Source: Bacteroidota bacterium
Lineage (GTDB): Bacteria; Bacteroidota; Bacteroidia; Flavobacteriales; Flavobacteriaceae
Assembly: GCA_021793375.1 (NCBI GenBank)
Contig: JAJYSY010000004.1
Coordinates: forward strand, 17,904-81,903
DNA: 64,000 nucleotides
Direction: 5' to 3'
In this document: positions 62,054-64,000 of the stretch, piece after piece
How the letters are laid out: every line of letters begins with the position of its first letter
How positions within the stretch are numbered: the first letter of the stretch is position 1
Notes under the pieces: model-generated
Databases searched by the model: none
The model's input: only the letters and a program-made list of their open reading frames with translations
What the model was told of the DNA's origin: nothing
Translations under genes and position numbers: made by a program

Positions 62054-62797
62054 ATGTATATAATGTATGTTGATGAAAGCGGTGACCCCGGGACAAAAGG
62101 TCACGCAAGCCCACATTTTATTTTATCTGGCTTGGTTATTAATCAAGATGATTGGGATAAATATCTAAATAGACTTAAGATGTTTAGAAAATCAATAAAA
62201 GATAAATATGGATTAAATCAACGAACCGAAATTCATACGGCTGAATTGATTCGTATCAATAAAATAGAAGCATATAAAAAGATAAGGAAATCTAATCGGA
62301 TCAATATAATAAAAGACTATTGCTCACAAATGCCATTAATATTTGATTCGGCAAAGATTATCAATATTTGTATAGATAAAAAAGAACATAGAGACCGAGA
62401 CATTTTTGAATTAGCTTGGAGCCGTTTATTACAAAGATTTGATACTTACTTGAAGAAATCGGTAAAAGACAAAGGGATTGTGGTAGCGGATGATACCGAT
62501 AGTACTAAACTTAGAGTGTTACAAAGAAAAATGCGAGTCTATAACCCAATTACATCTCATTATCACGGATATTATAATGCACCGATAGATAATATTATAG
62601 AGGATGGTTTTATGCGGGATTCACAGCATTCATATTTTATTCAGAGTGTAGATTTGGTAGCTCATATTCTTTATCGAAAAGAGTACCCTAAAGGGAGCTT
62701 AAAAAAGTTTGGGTTAGAGTATCAATTTAATAAGTTGGAAAATATATTATTAAAAAGAGCGAGTAGTAATGATGAATATGGGGTTGTTAGAAAATAA
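62054..62797 (+). CDS. DUF3800 protein
   Basis: The 247-aa protein starts MYIMYVDESGDPG, the hallmark of DUF3800 (acidic DES motif of an RNase H-like fold). Further motifs are RTEIHTAELI, VVADDTDSTK and the C-terminal HSYFIQSVDLVAHILYRK (D..D..A). Conserved acidic residues at 7-8, 145-150 and the last motif suggest a metal-dependent nuclease. Such genes are often in defence islands. It lies between hsdS and hsdR and ends in a terminator. Confidence 0.88.
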   Translation: MYIMYVDESGDPGTKGHASPHFILSGLVINQDDWDKYLNRLKMFRKSIKDKYGLNQRTEIHTAELIRINKIEAYKKIRKSNRINIIKDYCSQMPLIFDSAKIINICIDKKEHRDRDIFELAWSRLLQRFDTYLKKSVKDKGIVVADDTDSTKLRVLQRKMRVYNPITSHYHGYYNAPIDNIIEDGFMRDSQHSYFIQSVDLVAHILYRKEYPKGSLKKFGLEYQFNKLENILLKRASSNDEYGVVRK

Positions 62798-62800
62798 AAA

Positions 62801-62827
62801 CCCCGGTTCAAAAACCGGGGATTTTTT
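62801..62827 (+). terminator. Terminator after the DUF3800 gene
   Basis: An 8-bp GC-rich stem (CCCCGGTT/AACCGGGG) with loop CAAA is followed by ATTTTTT. It splits hsdR from the rest of the island. Confidence 0.9.
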
Positions 62828-62836
62828 GCGACCCGC

Positions 62837-62855
62837 TATAGACAAACGGTCTATA
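62837..62855. promoter_or_regulatory. Inverted repeat upstream of hsdR
   Basis: TATAGAC-AAACG-GTCTATA, 7-bp perfect arms, 185 bp upstream of the hsdR ATG. It may be an operator or the stem of a leader. Confidence 0.35.
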
Positions 62856-63039
62856 ACAAGCCGTCTTAAAATTTTCGACCGGGAAAAGCCCAATCCTTCT
62901 TCAAACAAAGTTATATTATAGATACATTACTTGCAATTATTTGTGGGAAAAATATGTCAAAATTAACATTTTGAAGAGAAAATAGAATATTTGAGGGGAT
63001 TAAAATAATTGAATATGATCACTTTATAAATAATAAACT

Positions 63040-64000
63040 ATGAAAAGCACCAACTTCCAAGAAGATTATAGTTCCCAAATCCCCGCTTTGCGGATGTTGA
63101 TTAATTTGGGATATACATACTTATCACAAGAAAAAGTGATGCAATTGCGGTATAATCGTACTTCCAATGTACTGTTAGAACCCATTCTAAAAGAACAGCT
63201 GGCTAAGATTAATGAAATTCAAGTTTCTTCCACACAAACCGAAAAATTCACCCAAAGCAATATTGATGAAGCCGTTTTGCGATTAAAGGAAATCCCGATG
63301 GAACAAGGCTATGCCAAAGCCACGGAATACATCTATGACAGATTGTTGTTAGGAACAACTTTAGATCAGACCATTGAGGGCAATAAACGGGAATACACCT
63401 TGCAGTATATCGATTGGAAGCATCCTGAGAATAATGTTTTTCACGTGGCGGAGGAATTCAGTGTTCTAAGGACGGATGGTAAAAAAGAATACCGACCCGA
63501 TATTGTTTTGTTTGTCAACGGAATTCCACTTTCTATTATTGAAAACAAAAGAGAAGATATGGATGATCCAATCGGTCAAGCCATATCCCAGCATTTGCGG
63601 AATGAAAAAGAATCGGGTATTCGTAAACTTTATGTGTATTCGCAAATTATGATGGCTTGTGCAGTCAATCAAGCTAAATACGGAACCAATAATACACCTC
63701 CAAAATTCTGGAATATTTGGAGAGAAAAGGAAATCGATGTTAAAGATATTGAAGCAACAAAAAATAAAATTCCTTCAAAAGAAGTTCAGCAACAAATAAT
63801 GGAAGCCAGAAAGACTTCTGAATTCTTTGGAAAAGATCAAGCAGAACTCATCCATAATCGGTTGAATCAGAAATTTGCTCTTATTGAACAAGATGTTTTT
63901 CTTTTTTCCATAGCATCCCCAAATCGTTTATTAGATTTAATCGCAAATTTTATTCTCTATGATAACAACATCAAGAAGATTGCCCGTTATCAGCAGTATT
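63040..64000 (+). CDS. hsdR: Type I restriction endonuclease subunit R, N-terminal part
   Basis: The frame is open from ATG 63040 to the window end (320 codons seen); the gene continues beyond. It opens MKSTNFQEDYSSQIPALRML and has the HsdR nuclease motif RPDIVLFVNGIPLSIIENKR, giving the PD-(D/E)XK residues (D, then E-N-K). KRE, GQAISQHLRN and YVYSQIMMACAVNQAKYGT follow as in other HsdR proteins. The translocase motor would lie beyond the window. It has its own promoter region behind a terminator. Confidence 0.93.
   Translation, partial: MKSTNFQEDYSSQIPALRMLINLGYTYLSQEKVMQLRYNRTSNVLLEPILKEQLAKINEIQVSSTQTEKFTQSNIDEAVLRLKEIPMEQGYAKATEYIYDRLLLGTTLDQTIEGNKREYTLQYIDWKHPENNVFHVAEEFSVLRTDGKKEYRPDIVLFVNGIPLSIIENKREDMDDPIGQAISQHLRNEKESGIRKLYVYSQIMMACAVNQAKYGTNNTPPKFWNIWREKEIDVKDIEATKNKIPSKEVQQQIMEARKTSEFFGKDQAELIHNRLNQKFALIEQDVFLFSIASPNRLLDLIANFILYDNNIKKIARYQQY

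Overview
The window reads as chromosomal DNA of a member of the Flavobacteriaceae (Bacteroidota), probably marine or salt-adapted. Reasons: AT-rich DNA with few Shine-Dalgarno sites, promoters of the Bacteroidota type (TTTG, about 20 bp, TAnnTTTG), two proteins with type IX secretion (T9SS) type A C-terminal sorting domains, many Bacteroidota-style lipoproteins, and a glycine-betaine uptake cluster. This is inferred from gene content; no 16S rRNA is present.

Layout. 1-7.2 kb: the start of a beta-propeller secreted protein, dgt (dNTPase), a membrane glycosyltransferase 2, then a leftward operon of betaine-binding lipoprotein, BCCT transporter and universal stress protein, and a 49-aa hydrophilic protein. 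7.3-17.1 kb: mfd, a barnase/barstar pair, a CotH-like lipoprotein, a DUF2807 protein, a radical SAM protein, a T9SS beta-helix protein, folB and tRNA-Cys.

17.16-22.99 kb: a 5.8-kb integrative element in the 3' end of tRNA-Cys, bounded by a 13-bp repeat. It carries a tyrosine integrase, two MerR/excisionase-like HTH proteins, a winged-helix protein and an 830-aa protein with an SF3 helicase and an N-terminal region with family-A-polymerase-like motifs. It also has helically phased integrase arm sites at both ends and an iteron-rich non-coding block. No capsid, conjugation or obvious cargo genes are visible, so it looks like a minimal satellite-like or plasmid-like replicon.

23-33 kb: fhs, a second divergent tRNA-Cys, a LysE exporter, small membrane proteins and lipoproteins, an SDR, a GDSL lipoprotein next to a FadL porin, DUF2147, a T9SS protein and a secreted nuclease. 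33.1-43.5 kb: a surface-glycan cluster with a DegT aminotransferase, an FdtA-like ketoisomerase, a flippase, four glycosyltransferases, an APH-fold kinase-like protein and a subtilase. 43.5-56 kb: an FtsE-like ATPase, a 1004-aa TPR protein with an outer-membrane barrel, CYTH, a sigma-54 activator without HTH, a GNAT-like protein, DUF4168, SIMPL and several small membrane or lipoprotein genes.

56.4-64 kb: a type I restriction-modification island (half-size hsdS, hsdM, rhuM, GxxExxY, full hsdS, DUF3800, hsdR cut by the window end). It is laced with repeats: heptanucleotide arrays in which both hsdS genes end, a dispersed hairpin element with covarying flanks, and an in-frame 24-bp tandem expansion of that element inside hsdM. 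The tRNA-Cys element and the repeat-remodelled RM island are the two most unusual parts of the window.
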